The translations under genes were made by a program, and so were the position numbers. Below, piece by piece: positions 1-5,666 of a DNA stretch of 11,559 nt; position 1 is the first letter of the stretch; each line of letters starts with the position of its first letter. The stretch lies in assembly GCA_937870605.1 (NCBI GenBank), contig CALMZW010000021.1, positions 1 to 11,559 on the forward strand. Direction: 5' to 3'. A model generated the notes under the pieces. The model was not told the origin of the DNA and did not search any database. It worked only from the letters and a program-made list of their open reading frames with translations. The DNA comes from an uncultured Synergistaceae bacterium (GTDB lineage: Bacteria; Synergistota; Synergistia; Synergistales; Aminobacteriaceae).

Positions 1-386
1 CGGAAGCCGGCCTGTCCCGTTGCGCAAAAGGAACAGTTCAGCGGACACCCCGCCTGGCTCGAGAGGCACGCTGTGCTGTAGTTTCCGTGGTCCATCAGCA
101 CCGATTCGATCCGCTCGCCGTCCTCCATCTGCCAAAGGAACTTCCGCGTCCCGTCCCGCGACGTCTGCTCCCTGATGAGAAGCGGCGGCGCGATCATGAG
201 TTCGTACGCCAGGCGTTCGCGCAACTCCTTCGAGAGATTCGTCATCGAATGGATCTGGAACGTCTTTCTGTCATACATCCACTGACAGATCTGATCGGCG
301 CGGAAGCGGGACTCTCCGAACCGCTCCGTCACAAGAGACACCCACTCTTCATACTCGAGATCGAGCGCCTTCACCGGTTCCTGCAT
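1..386 (-). CDS. rlmN: 23S rRNA (adenine-2503-C2)-methyltransferase RlmN, N-terminal part, cut by window edge
   Basis: Reading the minus strand from the ATG at 386-384 gives 128 codons that run off the left edge with no stop. Residues 114-121 contain the radical-SAM signature C-x3-C-x2-C (C114, C118, C121) in the context AGCPLNCSFCATG, which is characteristic of RlmN. The preceding part (a DQICQWMY-like stretch near residue 31, then TRKFLW near 80) also fits the RlmN N-terminal accessory domain. The family uses a 4Fe-4S cluster and S-adenosylmethionine to methylate C2 of A2503 in 23S rRNA, and A37 of some tRNAs. An in-frame TGA nine bases upstream of the ATG fixes the start, and AAGGA lies about 10 bases upstream. 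Family members are about 340-385 residues, so roughly a third is visible. It is divergent from the polyglutamate operon and is probably unrelated housekeeping. Confidence 0.93.
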   Translation of the reverse strand, partial: MQEPVKALDLEYEEWVSLVTERFGESRFRADQICQWMYDRKTFQIHSMTNLSKELRERLAYELMIAPPLLIREQTSRDGTRKFLWQMEDGERIESVLMDHGNYSTACLSSQAGCPLNCSFCATGQAGF

Positions 387-435
387 GATTCTTCAATCCT
401 TCCCCGGGGCAGGACGCCCCATCAATATCCGGACT

Positions 436-441
436 ATTATA
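436..441 (-). promoter_or_regulatory. Candidate -10 element (TATAAT) for rlmN
   Basis: A perfect TATAAT reads on the minus strand about 50 bases upstream of the rlmN start. No good -35 hexamer stands at the usual distance. A 7-bp inverted repeat, ATATCCG at 425-431 and CGGATAT at 460-466, brackets the hexamer and could be an operator. This is assigned by pattern only. Confidence 0.35.
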
Positions 442-547
442 TCGTTTCGGAGGGCTTCGCGGATATGCGTTCTTCCCGCATTGGCTCGAACACCCAACAG
501 GGGTATTTCGGCCGGACAGAGATAAAAGATAAGAAAGACAGAAAAGC

Positions 548-575
548 TGGACAAGCGTCGGCTATCGGCTACACT
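548..575 (+). promoter_or_regulatory. Candidate promoter of the 628-5517 operon
   Basis: TGGACA at 548-553 (5 of 6 to the sigma-70 -35 consensus) is followed, after 16 bases, by TACACT at 570-575, which keeps the key T1, A2 and T6 of a -10 element. An A-rich stretch just upstream (about 522-546) resembles an UP element. The start would fall near 582, leaving a leader of about 46 bases. The leader ends in a small CTCG-GAT-CGAG palindrome (601-611) next to the ribosome binding site. Assigned by pattern only. Confidence 0.42.
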
Positions 576-627
576 ACAAATATACAGAAAATTATGTTTG
601 CTCGGATCGAGTCGAGGAGGGATCGCT

Positions 628-1179
628 ATGGTGTCCGTTCGAAAGGTGTTTGTCGCTGTTTGCGTTCTTCTGTGTTTTGCGGGTGCTTCATTCGCGGCCG
701 ATATCGCGTTGACGTCCGCGGGGCAGAGTCCGGATGCGATGATGGTTCGCGTCGTGCTGAAGAAGCTCGGCGTCGAGGCTGATTCGGATCCGCTGATGAA
801 ACCCGAGGGGCTGACGCAGAAGATCCTGATCGTCGTCATCGGCGGAAGCTCGAAGGGACTTGGAGCGGCCGGGATCGACAAGGATCAGGAGATCGCGCGC
901 CTCTCCGCGCTTCTGAAGGCCGCGGCCGGAAAGAACGTAAAGATCCTCGCGATGCATGTCGGCGGAGAAGGACGGCGCGGAAAACTCTCCGATGAATTCA
1001 TTACGGCCGTGGCGCCTGCCGCGGACAAGCTCGTCGTGGTCGAAGGGGGAAACGCGGACGGCATCTTCACGAATCTCACGAAGGAAAAGAAGACCCCGAT
1101 TCATGGAGCGCCGAACGTGAGCGGAGTCGCCGCACCGCTGAAGGAAATCCTGGCGGAGTGGGGCATCCCGGCCAAATAG
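628..1179 (+). CDS. Secreted protein of unknown function (possibly DUF6305), first gene of the exported/transport operon
   Basis: The protein has 183 residues. The start is the ATG at 628 because GAGGAGG sits 7 bases upstream and the protein then begins with a clean signal peptide (residues 1-23, cleavage likely after SFA, mature protein starting ADIALTS). An upstream in-frame ATG at 598 has no such support. The mature part has a GQSPDA motif (32-37), then alternating strands and helices with a hydrophobic strand ending in IGGSSKGLG (71-79), a glycine-rich MHVGGEGRRG (109-118) and LVVVEGGNADG (135-145), which suggests a small Rossmann-like alpha/beta fold. I do not know a function. From memory it resembles the family catalogued as DUF6305, but I cannot verify that. 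It lies 10 bases before a DctM-like permease, so a role as an accessory or substrate-handling subunit is plausible. It is about half the size of a DctP binding protein. Confidence 0.85.
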   Translation: MVSVRKVFVAVCVLLCFAGASFAADIALTSAGQSPDAMMVRVVLKKLGVEADSDPLMKPEGLTQKILIVVIGGSSKGLGAAGIDKDQEIARLSALLKAAAGKNVKILAMHVGGEGRRGKLSDEFITAVAPAADKLVVVEGGNADGIFTNLTKEKKTPIHGAPNVSGVAAPLKEILAEWGIPAK

Positions 1180-1189
1180 GGCGGAAGGC

Positions 1190-2479
1190 ATGAGCTGGAT
1201 CTGGCCTGAGGGCCTCTATGCCGCAGTGATGATCGGAGCGTTCGCCGCGGGGGCGTTCCGGCTGAAGCTTCCCATTGCGATCGCAATGTCCGCGGCGGCC
1301 GTGATCGGCGCCCTGCTCGGAGGGGAAGGCATCCCGATCAGACATCTCGTCGAGGGCGCGTTCGGTTACATCGATACGATTCTGATTATCGCCTCCGCGA
1401 TGATCTATATGAAAGCGCTCCAGAAGACGGGGCTTCTCGAATCACTGGCGGCGTTCGTGATCAGGAAGTTCCGGAACAGTCCGTTGTGGCTTTCCTTCGG
1501 CCTGACGGGGATCGTCATGATCCCCGGGATGATAACGGGCTCGTCGACGGCCGCGGTTCTGACGGCAGGAGCGCTCGTCGCCCCCGTGATGATGCGGCTG
1601 AACGTTCCGGCGGACCGGGCGGGAGCGCTGATCGCGATGGCGGCGATCTACGGAATGATCGCCCCTCCGGTGAATATCCCCGCGATGATCATCGGCGGCG
1701 GCATCGACATGCCCTACGTCGGGTTCGCGGGCCCGCTGCTTGCCTGTACGCTCCCTCTCGCGGCCTATTCCGCCGTGACGCTGGTCTATCCCTACCTCCG
1801 CGCTTCCGGCGGCGGCGGCGAGCAGCTGGAGCAGGAATTGCGGCGGATGGAGAAAGTCCCGCTTTCGGCCCGACTGCTTCTTCCCGTGTGGGTTCTCGTA
1901 GTGCTCATGGCGGGGGAGCAGTTCTTCCCGGATGTATGGCCCGCACTCGGCCTTCCGGTCGATTTCGTGCTTGCGGCGCTGTCGGCGCTCGCGTCCGGAT
2001 CGCGTTTCGATCCCCTCGAGGCCGCGACGGAAGCCGTCCGCGATTCGCTGCCGGTCATGGGGATCCTCATGGGTGTCGGGATGTTCATCCAGATCATGAC
2101 GCTCATCGGGGTTCAGGGGTTCGTGGTGGTTTCCGCGCTCGCCCTCCCGTCGTTCCTCATCTACCTCGCGATCGCGACCACTGTCCCGCTGTTCGGCGCC
2201 ATCTCGGCGTTCGGCGCCGCTTCGATTCTGGGCGTTCCGTTCGTTCTCGCGCTTCTCGGGAAGAACACGATCGTCGTGACGGCCGCGGTCAGCCTGATCG
2301 CGGGTCTCGGAGATCTGATGCCGCCGACCGCGCTCGCCGGTATCTTCGCGGCGCAGGTGATCGGCGAGGACAACTATTTCGTCGTTTTGCGCCGCTGTCT
2401 CGTCCCGGGGCTCGTGACGGCCGTATGGGGCATCATCCTGATTCTCGGAGCGAACGGCGTCGCGGCCGTACTGTACTAA
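1190..2479 (+). CDS. TRAP transporter large permease (DctM-like), ion-transporter superfamily
   Basis: This is a 429-residue, highly hydrophobic protein, matching the usual 425-430 of DctM subunits. It shows the two-repeat layout of the family. The first half carries a Gly/Ser-rich hairpin (GMITGSSTAAV, 113-123) and IYGMIAPPVNIPAMIIGGG (153-171). The second half carries FGAISAFGAAS (335-345) and GLGDLMPPTALAGIFAAQV (372-390). The two Pro-Pro pairs (159-160 and 378-379) correspond to the conserved helix breaks that line the substrate site. A charged cytoplasmic loop (about 204-226) separates the halves. DctM works in the inner membrane with a DctQ subunit and a DctP binding protein, driven by a sodium gradient. 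Neither classical partner is present here; a small secreted protein precedes it and a 47-residue membrane protein follows. The substrate is unknown; glutamate or gamma-glutamyl products are an inference from context. The Shine-Dalgarno is weak, so translation is probably coupled to the preceding gene. Confidence 0.85.
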   Translation: MSWIWPEGLYAAVMIGAFAAGAFRLKLPIAIAMSAAAVIGALLGGEGIPIRHLVEGAFGYIDTILIIASAMIYMKALQKTGLLESLAAFVIRKFRNSPLWLSFGLTGIVMIPGMITGSSTAAVLTAGALVAPVMMRLNVPADRAGALIAMAAIYGMIAPPVNIPAMIIGGGIDMPYVGFAGPLLACTLPLAAYSAVTLVYPYLRASGGGGEQLEQELRRMEKVPLSARLLLPVWVLVVLMAGEQFFPDVWPALGLPVDFVLAALSALASGSRFDPLEAATEAVRDSLPVMGILMGVGMFIQIMTLIGVQGFVVVSALALPSFLIYLAIATTVPLFGAISAFGAASILGVPFVLALLGKNTIVVTAAVSLIAGLGDLMPPTALAGIFAAQVIGEDNYFVVLRRCLVPGLVTAVWGIILILGANGVAAVLY

Positions 2480-2485
2480 GGAGGG
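2478..2485 (+). promoter_or_regulatory. Strong ribosome binding site for the 47-residue ORF
   Basis: AAGGAGGG overlaps the TAA stop of the permease gene and stands 7 bases before the ATG at 2493. It is among the best Shine-Dalgarno matches in the window and is the main support that the short ORF is translated. Confidence 0.7.
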
Positions 2486-2492
2486 TTTTCGC

Positions 2493-2636
2493 ATGACGTT
2501 CGTGTATCGCCTTCTCGTTCTCGTGATTCTGGCGCTGGTGATCCGTTGCATGTTCCGGGAACGCGACTTCTGGAAGCAGGCCACTGCGGCGCTCGTCGTC
2601 GTTCCGCTCGTGCTCCGACTCCTGATGATCAAGTGA
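2493..2636 (+). CDS. Small membrane protein, 47 residues, two predicted transmembrane segments
   Basis: The ATG at 2493 opens a 47-codon frame ending in TGA at 2634-2636. Residues 3-20 form a hydrophobic segment (FVYRLLVLVILALVI...). A charged turn, RERDFWKQ (22-29), follows, and then a second hydrophobic segment (30-45). It is therefore a likely helical hairpin in the inner membrane. A perfect AAGGAGGG precedes the start, the frame fills the gap between two operon genes with 13 and 11 bases to spare, and its stop codon overlaps the ribosome binding site of the next gene. These points make it a real gene although it is short. I do not recognise a family. Its place directly after the DctM-like permease suggests a reduced stand-in for the DctQ small subunit (normally about 160 residues with four helices) or a permease stabiliser. 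A CapE/PgsE-like small polyglutamate protein is another option; none of these roles is proven. Confidence 0.75.
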   Translation: MTFVYRLLVLVILALVIRCMFRERDFWKQATAALVVVPLVLRLLMIK

Positions 2637-2647
2637 GGACGCGCCCG

Positions 2648-3799
2648 ATGATGCGACAGCCTGCGGCTTCGTGGAAAACGGCGATTCTCCTGCTTCTTCT
2701 CTCGTTGTTTGTCGCGTTCGTCGCGGCGCGGGATTTCCGCGTCATGAACGCGCCGGACGTGTTCGCGCCCGCGGAGGGATTCGCGAGAAAAATGCTGTCG
2801 GAATACTTCCCGCCCTTGAAGGGAACGACCGCGGATACGCCGGTGTTCATCCGGGAAGGCAAAGAACCCGGCGGAACGGTGCTCATCCTCGGCGGCACGC
2901 ACCCCGTGGAGTCAGCCGGAATCCTTGCCGCGACGCTCTTTCTCGAAAACGCTTCGGTCCCGCGCGGCAGACTAATCGTGATTCCGAATGCGAACGCGAT
3001 GGCCCTGACGCACAACTCGCCCCAGGAGGGGCATCCGCAGCGGATCCATTTCGCGCTGAAAGACGGAAGCACACGCGTTTTCCGGTATGGTTCGCGCGCG
3101 ACGAACTTTACGGACGAATGGCCCTTTCCGGAAATCTACGTTCATCCGGCCTCGGGGCAGAAGCTCTCGGGGAAGGAGCGGAGCAACCTGAACCGATGCT
3201 ACCCGGGCGTACCGGACGGCTCCATGACCGAGCGACTCGCATTCGCGATCGTGGAGCTCATCCGGAAGGAAAAGGTCGACCTCGCGTTCGATCTTCACGA
3301 GGCGTCGCCCGAATACCCCGTTGTGAACGCGATCGTTGCGCATGAGCGAAGCATGGAGCTCGCGGCGATCGTCACGATGGAACTCGAGGGACTGGGAATC
3401 CCCATCCGCCTGGAGCCCTCTCCGAAGAACCTCCGCGGCCTGAGTCACCGGGAATGGGGAGACTCGACGGATGTGTTGCCGATCCTCATGGAAACCGGAA
3501 ATCCGAGCCAGGGCCGTCTGCGCGGACGCACGGACGAGCGGCTTGTGCTGACCGGCGAGGACAAGGCCTACGTGAAAGCCGCCGCGCTCGGCCGTCTGTT
3601 CATTCCCTATGAAGGAAATCAGCTCATAGCCTATCGGGTTGCACGCCACGTGACGGCGATCAGGGTATTCGTCGAGAATCTCGAGATGGTGCGGCCCGGG
3701 AAAGGGGTGACGCTGGAAGGTATTCCTCAGTACGAGGAGATTCTGAAACAGGGTGTCGAAGCGTTTTTGAAACCTGTTCCAAAAAAACGGGAGGTGTAG
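2648..3799 (+). CDS. Exported M14-like zinc hydrolase (carboxypeptidase / succinylglutamate desuccinylase-aspartoacylase superfamily)
   Basis: The protein has 383 residues. It is read from the ATG at 2648 (a second ATG follows directly at 2651), with GAGGA 8 bases upstream. The N-terminus (residues 10-27, KTAILLLLLSLFVAFVAA) is a signal peptide or uncleaved anchor, so the enzyme acts outside the inner membrane. Zinc ligands are readable: H85 and E88 in GGTHPVESAG, and H217 in FDLHEAS. NLNR (180-183) matches the Asn-Arg pair that holds the substrate carboxylate in M14 enzymes, and E282 in ILMETGNPS is a good candidate for the general base. The H85-to-H217 spacing is closer to M14 carboxypeptidases than to aspartoacylase. 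Annotation pipelines often name such proteins succinylglutamate desuccinylase/aspartoacylase family. The phage polyglutamate hydrolase PghP has an M14-like fold, so cleavage of gamma-glutamyl bonds is a reasonable inference here beside a gamma-glutamyltransferase. The exact substrate is not shown by the sequence. Confidence 0.82.
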   Translation: MMRQPAASWKTAILLLLLSLFVAFVAARDFRVMNAPDVFAPAEGFARKMLSEYFPPLKGTTADTPVFIREGKEPGGTVLILGGTHPVESAGILAATLFLENASVPRGRLIVIPNANAMALTHNSPQEGHPQRIHFALKDGSTRVFRYGSRATNFTDEWPFPEIYVHPASGQKLSGKERSNLNRCYPGVPDGSMTERLAFAIVELIRKEKVDLAFDLHEASPEYPVVNAIVAHERSMELAAIVTMELEGLGIPIRLEPSPKNLRGLSHREWGDSTDVLPILMETGNPSQGRLRGRTDERLVLTGEDKAYVKAAALGRLFIPYEGNQLIAYRVARHVTAIRVFVENLEMVRPGKGVTLEGIPQYEEILKQGVEAFLKPVPKKREV

Positions 3800-3801
3800 A
3801 C

Positions 3802-5517
3802 ATGAAACGGATTCTTGTCTGTGTTGGGCTTCTGGTGCTTGTTGTTGCGTGCGCGGCCTCTGCGGCCGACGTTGTCGATGTCCGTGCGAAGAACGGAATG
3901 GTTTCTTCCGCCCACGAACTGGCCTCGAAGGCGGGGGTCGAAATCCTCGAGAAGGGCGGAAATGCGGTCGATGCGGCTATTGCGACGCAGCTCGCGCTGA
4001 ATGTCGTCGAACCGAACGCTTCCGGAATCGGCGGCGGCGGCTTCATGACGATCCGCAACGCGAAGACGAACGAAGTGGTCGTCCTGGACTATCGCGAAAT
4101 CGCTCCGCAGTCCGCGACGAAGGATATGTTCGCCTCCGAGGCGTCGAAAAAGGCGAAGGAGTCGGAACTCGGCGGAAAGGCCGTCGGCGTCCCCGGCGCC
4201 GTGAAGGGGATGTTCGCCGCTCTTCGGAAGTATGGGACCATGTCCTTCGCACAGGTCGCCGAACCTGCGCTGCGCCTCGCCGAGGAAGGCTTCGAAGTCC
4301 ATCCGATGCAGCAGCAGATCATCACCGATGAATTCGAGAAGCTCTCGAAATACAGTCCCACGTGCGTCTTCATCGTCGACGGCCTGCCGGCGCAGAAGGG
4401 CACGATCCTGAAGCAGCCCCAGCTTGCGAAAACATTTCGCCTGCTTGCCAAGAACGGCCCCGACGCCTTCTACAAGGGCCCCATAGCCGATGCGGTCGTG
4501 GCCGCCGTCAACAAGGCAGGGGGCGCGATGACGAAGAAAGATCTCGCGAACTATTCGCTCGTCGAACGCGAGCCCGTCAAGGGAACCTATCGCGGCTACT
4601 CGATCTATTCCGTTCCGCCCGCATCGAGCGGCGGCACGCACATCGTCGAACTGCTGAACATCATGGAGACCTTCCCTGTCGGAAAGTGGAAGCACAACTC
4701 CGCGCAGCACCTCCATACGCTCGCCGAAGCGATGAAGCTCATGTACGCCGACCGGGGCGCCTTTATGGCGGATACCGCGTTCGTGAAGGTCCCGCTCAAG
4801 GGACTCGCCGACAAGGGATATGCGGCCAAACGCGCCGGGCTCATCAAGCAGATGGAAGTCATGAAAGAAGTTGCGGCCGGAGATCCCAGCGCGTTCGAAA
4901 AGGGCGCGCAGAAGACGGCCGATCTTCGCGGCGGCGGCGAGAAACATATTTCGACGAGCCACTTCTCGGTCGTTGACGCGCAGGGGAATATCGTCGCGTC
5001 GACGAACACCGTGAACTACTTCTTCGGATCGGGCGTCATCGTCCCGGAATACGGATTCGTGCTGAACAACGAGATGGACGATTTCGCGTTCAACCCCAAG
5101 AGCGTCAACGCGCCCGAACCGGGCAAGCGGCCGCTTTCGTCGATGTCTCCGACGATCGTCACCGATCGCGAGAGCAGACCCTTCATTACGTTCGGCTCCG
5201 CCGGAGCGACGCGCATCATCAGCGCGCTCGCGCAGATCCTCATGAACGTCGTCGATTTCGGAATGACGATGGATCAGGCCATCGAGCAGCCCCGAATCTT
5301 CAACTTCGCGAGCGGCGGCAAGGCAGGCAAGCTCCTGATCGAAACGGGCGTCGATCCGAAGGTCGTCGATCTTCTCAAGCTTCGGGGACATGACCTCGAA
5401 GTCCGTCCGTTCGGCGGCTATTTCGGAACGTCCCAGGGAATCATGTTCGACTGGAAGACCGTGACGATGGATGGCGGCGCGGACAGCCGTCGCCTCGGCG
5501 TTCCCGTAGGCTACTAG
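3802..5517 (+). CDS. ggt: Gamma-glutamyltransferase / gamma-glutamyl hydrolase, lid-less type
   Basis: This 571-residue precursor starts at the ATG at 3802, with GGGAGGTG just upstream inside the end of the previous gene. The family self-cleaves before a threonine to give large and small subunits. Here the nucleophile is T385 in KHISTSHFSVVD. Other conserved active-site residues are present: R98 (DYREIAP), N405, D427 in NNEMDDF, S446-S447 in KRPLSSMSP, and the glycine loop GSAGATR (465-471). Between D427 and S446 there are only 19 residues, against 29 in the E. coli enzyme, so the lid loop is missing, as in Bacillus GGT and CapD. Those enzymes accept polyglutamate. The signal peptide could end at ASA (19-21), but V-V-A-C at 14-17 also fits a lipobox, so a lipoprotein form is possible. 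Likely roles are periplasmic release of glutamate from gamma-glutamyl compounds or CapD-like trimming or anchoring of the polymer. Confidence 0.95.
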   Translation: MKRILVCVGLLVLVVACAASAADVVDVRAKNGMVSSAHELASKAGVEILEKGGNAVDAAIATQLALNVVEPNASGIGGGGFMTIRNAKTNEVVVLDYREIAPQSATKDMFASEASKKAKESELGGKAVGVPGAVKGMFAALRKYGTMSFAQVAEPALRLAEEGFEVHPMQQQIITDEFEKLSKYSPTCVFIVDGLPAQKGTILKQPQLAKTFRLLAKNGPDAFYKGPIADAVVAAVNKAGGAMTKKDLANYSLVEREPVKGTYRGYSIYSVPPASSGGTHIVELLNIMETFPVGKWKHNSAQHLHTLAEAMKLMYADRGAFMADTAFVKVPLKGLADKGYAAKRAGLIKQMEVMKEVAAGDPSAFEKGAQKTADLRGGGEKHISTSHFSVVDAQGNIVASTNTVNYFFGSGVIVPEYGFVLNNEMDDFAFNPKSVNAPEPGKRPLSSMSPTIVTDRESRPFITFGSAGATRIISALAQILMNVVDFGMTMDQAIEQPRIFNFASGGKAGKLLIETGVDPKVVDLLKLRGHDLEVRPFGGYFGTSQGIMFDWKTVTMDGGADSRRLGVPVGY

Positions 5518-5527
5518 GTATTCCTTG

Positions 5528-5554
5528 CCCGCCCCCTGCTGTCGCGCGGGCGGG
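5528..5554 (+). other. GC-rich hairpin between ggt and its terminator
   Basis: CCCGCCC at 5528-5534 pairs with GGGCGGG at 5548-5554 around a 13-base loop, starting 11 bases after the ggt stop. It has no T tract of its own and probably protects the 3' end of the transcript or assists the terminator that follows. Confidence 0.5.
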
Positions 5555-5562
5555 ATGCTTCG

Positions 5563-5596
5563 GCCGGATCGGGGGTATCCCGGTCCGGCTTTTTTT
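5563..5596 (+). terminator. Rho-independent terminator of the 628-5517 operon
   Basis: An 11-bp stem (5563-5573 with 5579-5589, one G-T wobble) with loop GGTAT is followed by seven T residues at 5590-5596. It separates the exported/transport operon from the pgs operon. Confidence 0.9.
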
Positions 5597-5632
5597 GTGA
5601 ACCGCGAGCGGGGTGTGAACTGCGAGCGGGAA
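5597..5632 (+). repeat. Two 18-bp tandem repeats upstream of pgsB, possible operator
   Basis: Units GTGAACCGCGAGCGGGGT (5597-5614) and GTGAACTGCGAGCGGGAA (5615-5632) are identical at 15 of 18 positions. A partial third copy, GTGAACGGG, lies at 5659-5667 and touches the pgsB start codon. The second unit overlaps the candidate -35 region. Direct repeats at this position are typical of response-regulator sites, and a regulator gene lies in the same operon, but no binding evidence can be read from sequence. Confidence 0.55.
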
Positions 5633-5643
5633 GGTTGTAGAAT
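5615..5643 (+). promoter_or_regulatory. Candidate promoter of the pgs operon
   Basis: TAGAAT at 5638-5643 is a good -10 element (5 of 6). Seventeen bases upstream stands GTGAAC (5615-5620), a poor -35 match that is also the start of the second tandem repeat. A weak -35 covered by a direct repeat fits an activator-dependent promoter. The transcript would start near 5650, giving a very short leader before the GTG at 5667. Confidence 0.4.
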
Positions 5644-5666
5644 AGGACCGACAGGAGCGTGAACGG

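Noticed and set aside
87..782. Plus-strand open frame of 231 codons at the left end
   Set aside because: It is antisense to rlmN and runs across the intergenic region and the start of the secreted protein; no motif or ribosome binding site.
628..1179. Secreted protein as a DctP-type binding protein
   Set aside because: The mature protein is about 160 residues, half the DctP size, and I see no DctP motifs; kept as unknown.
1807..1820. GGC triplet run as a functional microsatellite
   Set aside because: It encodes a short glycine run in the cytoplasmic loop of the permease and is too short to be a likely phase-variation tract.
2546..2647. Upstream extension of the M14-like protein by 34 residues
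   Set aside because: It overlaps the 47-codon gene in another frame and would bury the signal anchor; the ATG at 2648 has a Shine-Dalgarno.
1442..2902. Long minus-strand open frame (486 codons) opposite the permease
   Set aside because: The translation is rich in Arg, Glu and His with no hydrophobic core or recognisable motif; it is the GC-rich antisense of clear coding sequence on the plus strand.
3727..5391. Minus-strand open frame of 554 codons opposite ggt
   Set aside because: GGT is unmistakable on the plus strand with its full active site; the opposite frame has biased composition typical of antisense in GC-rich DNA.
5528..5596. Double hairpin after ggt as a riboswitch or attenuator for pgsB
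   Set aside because: The second hairpin is a standard terminator directly after ggt and the pgs promoter lies downstream of it; no aptamer-like conserved core is seen.
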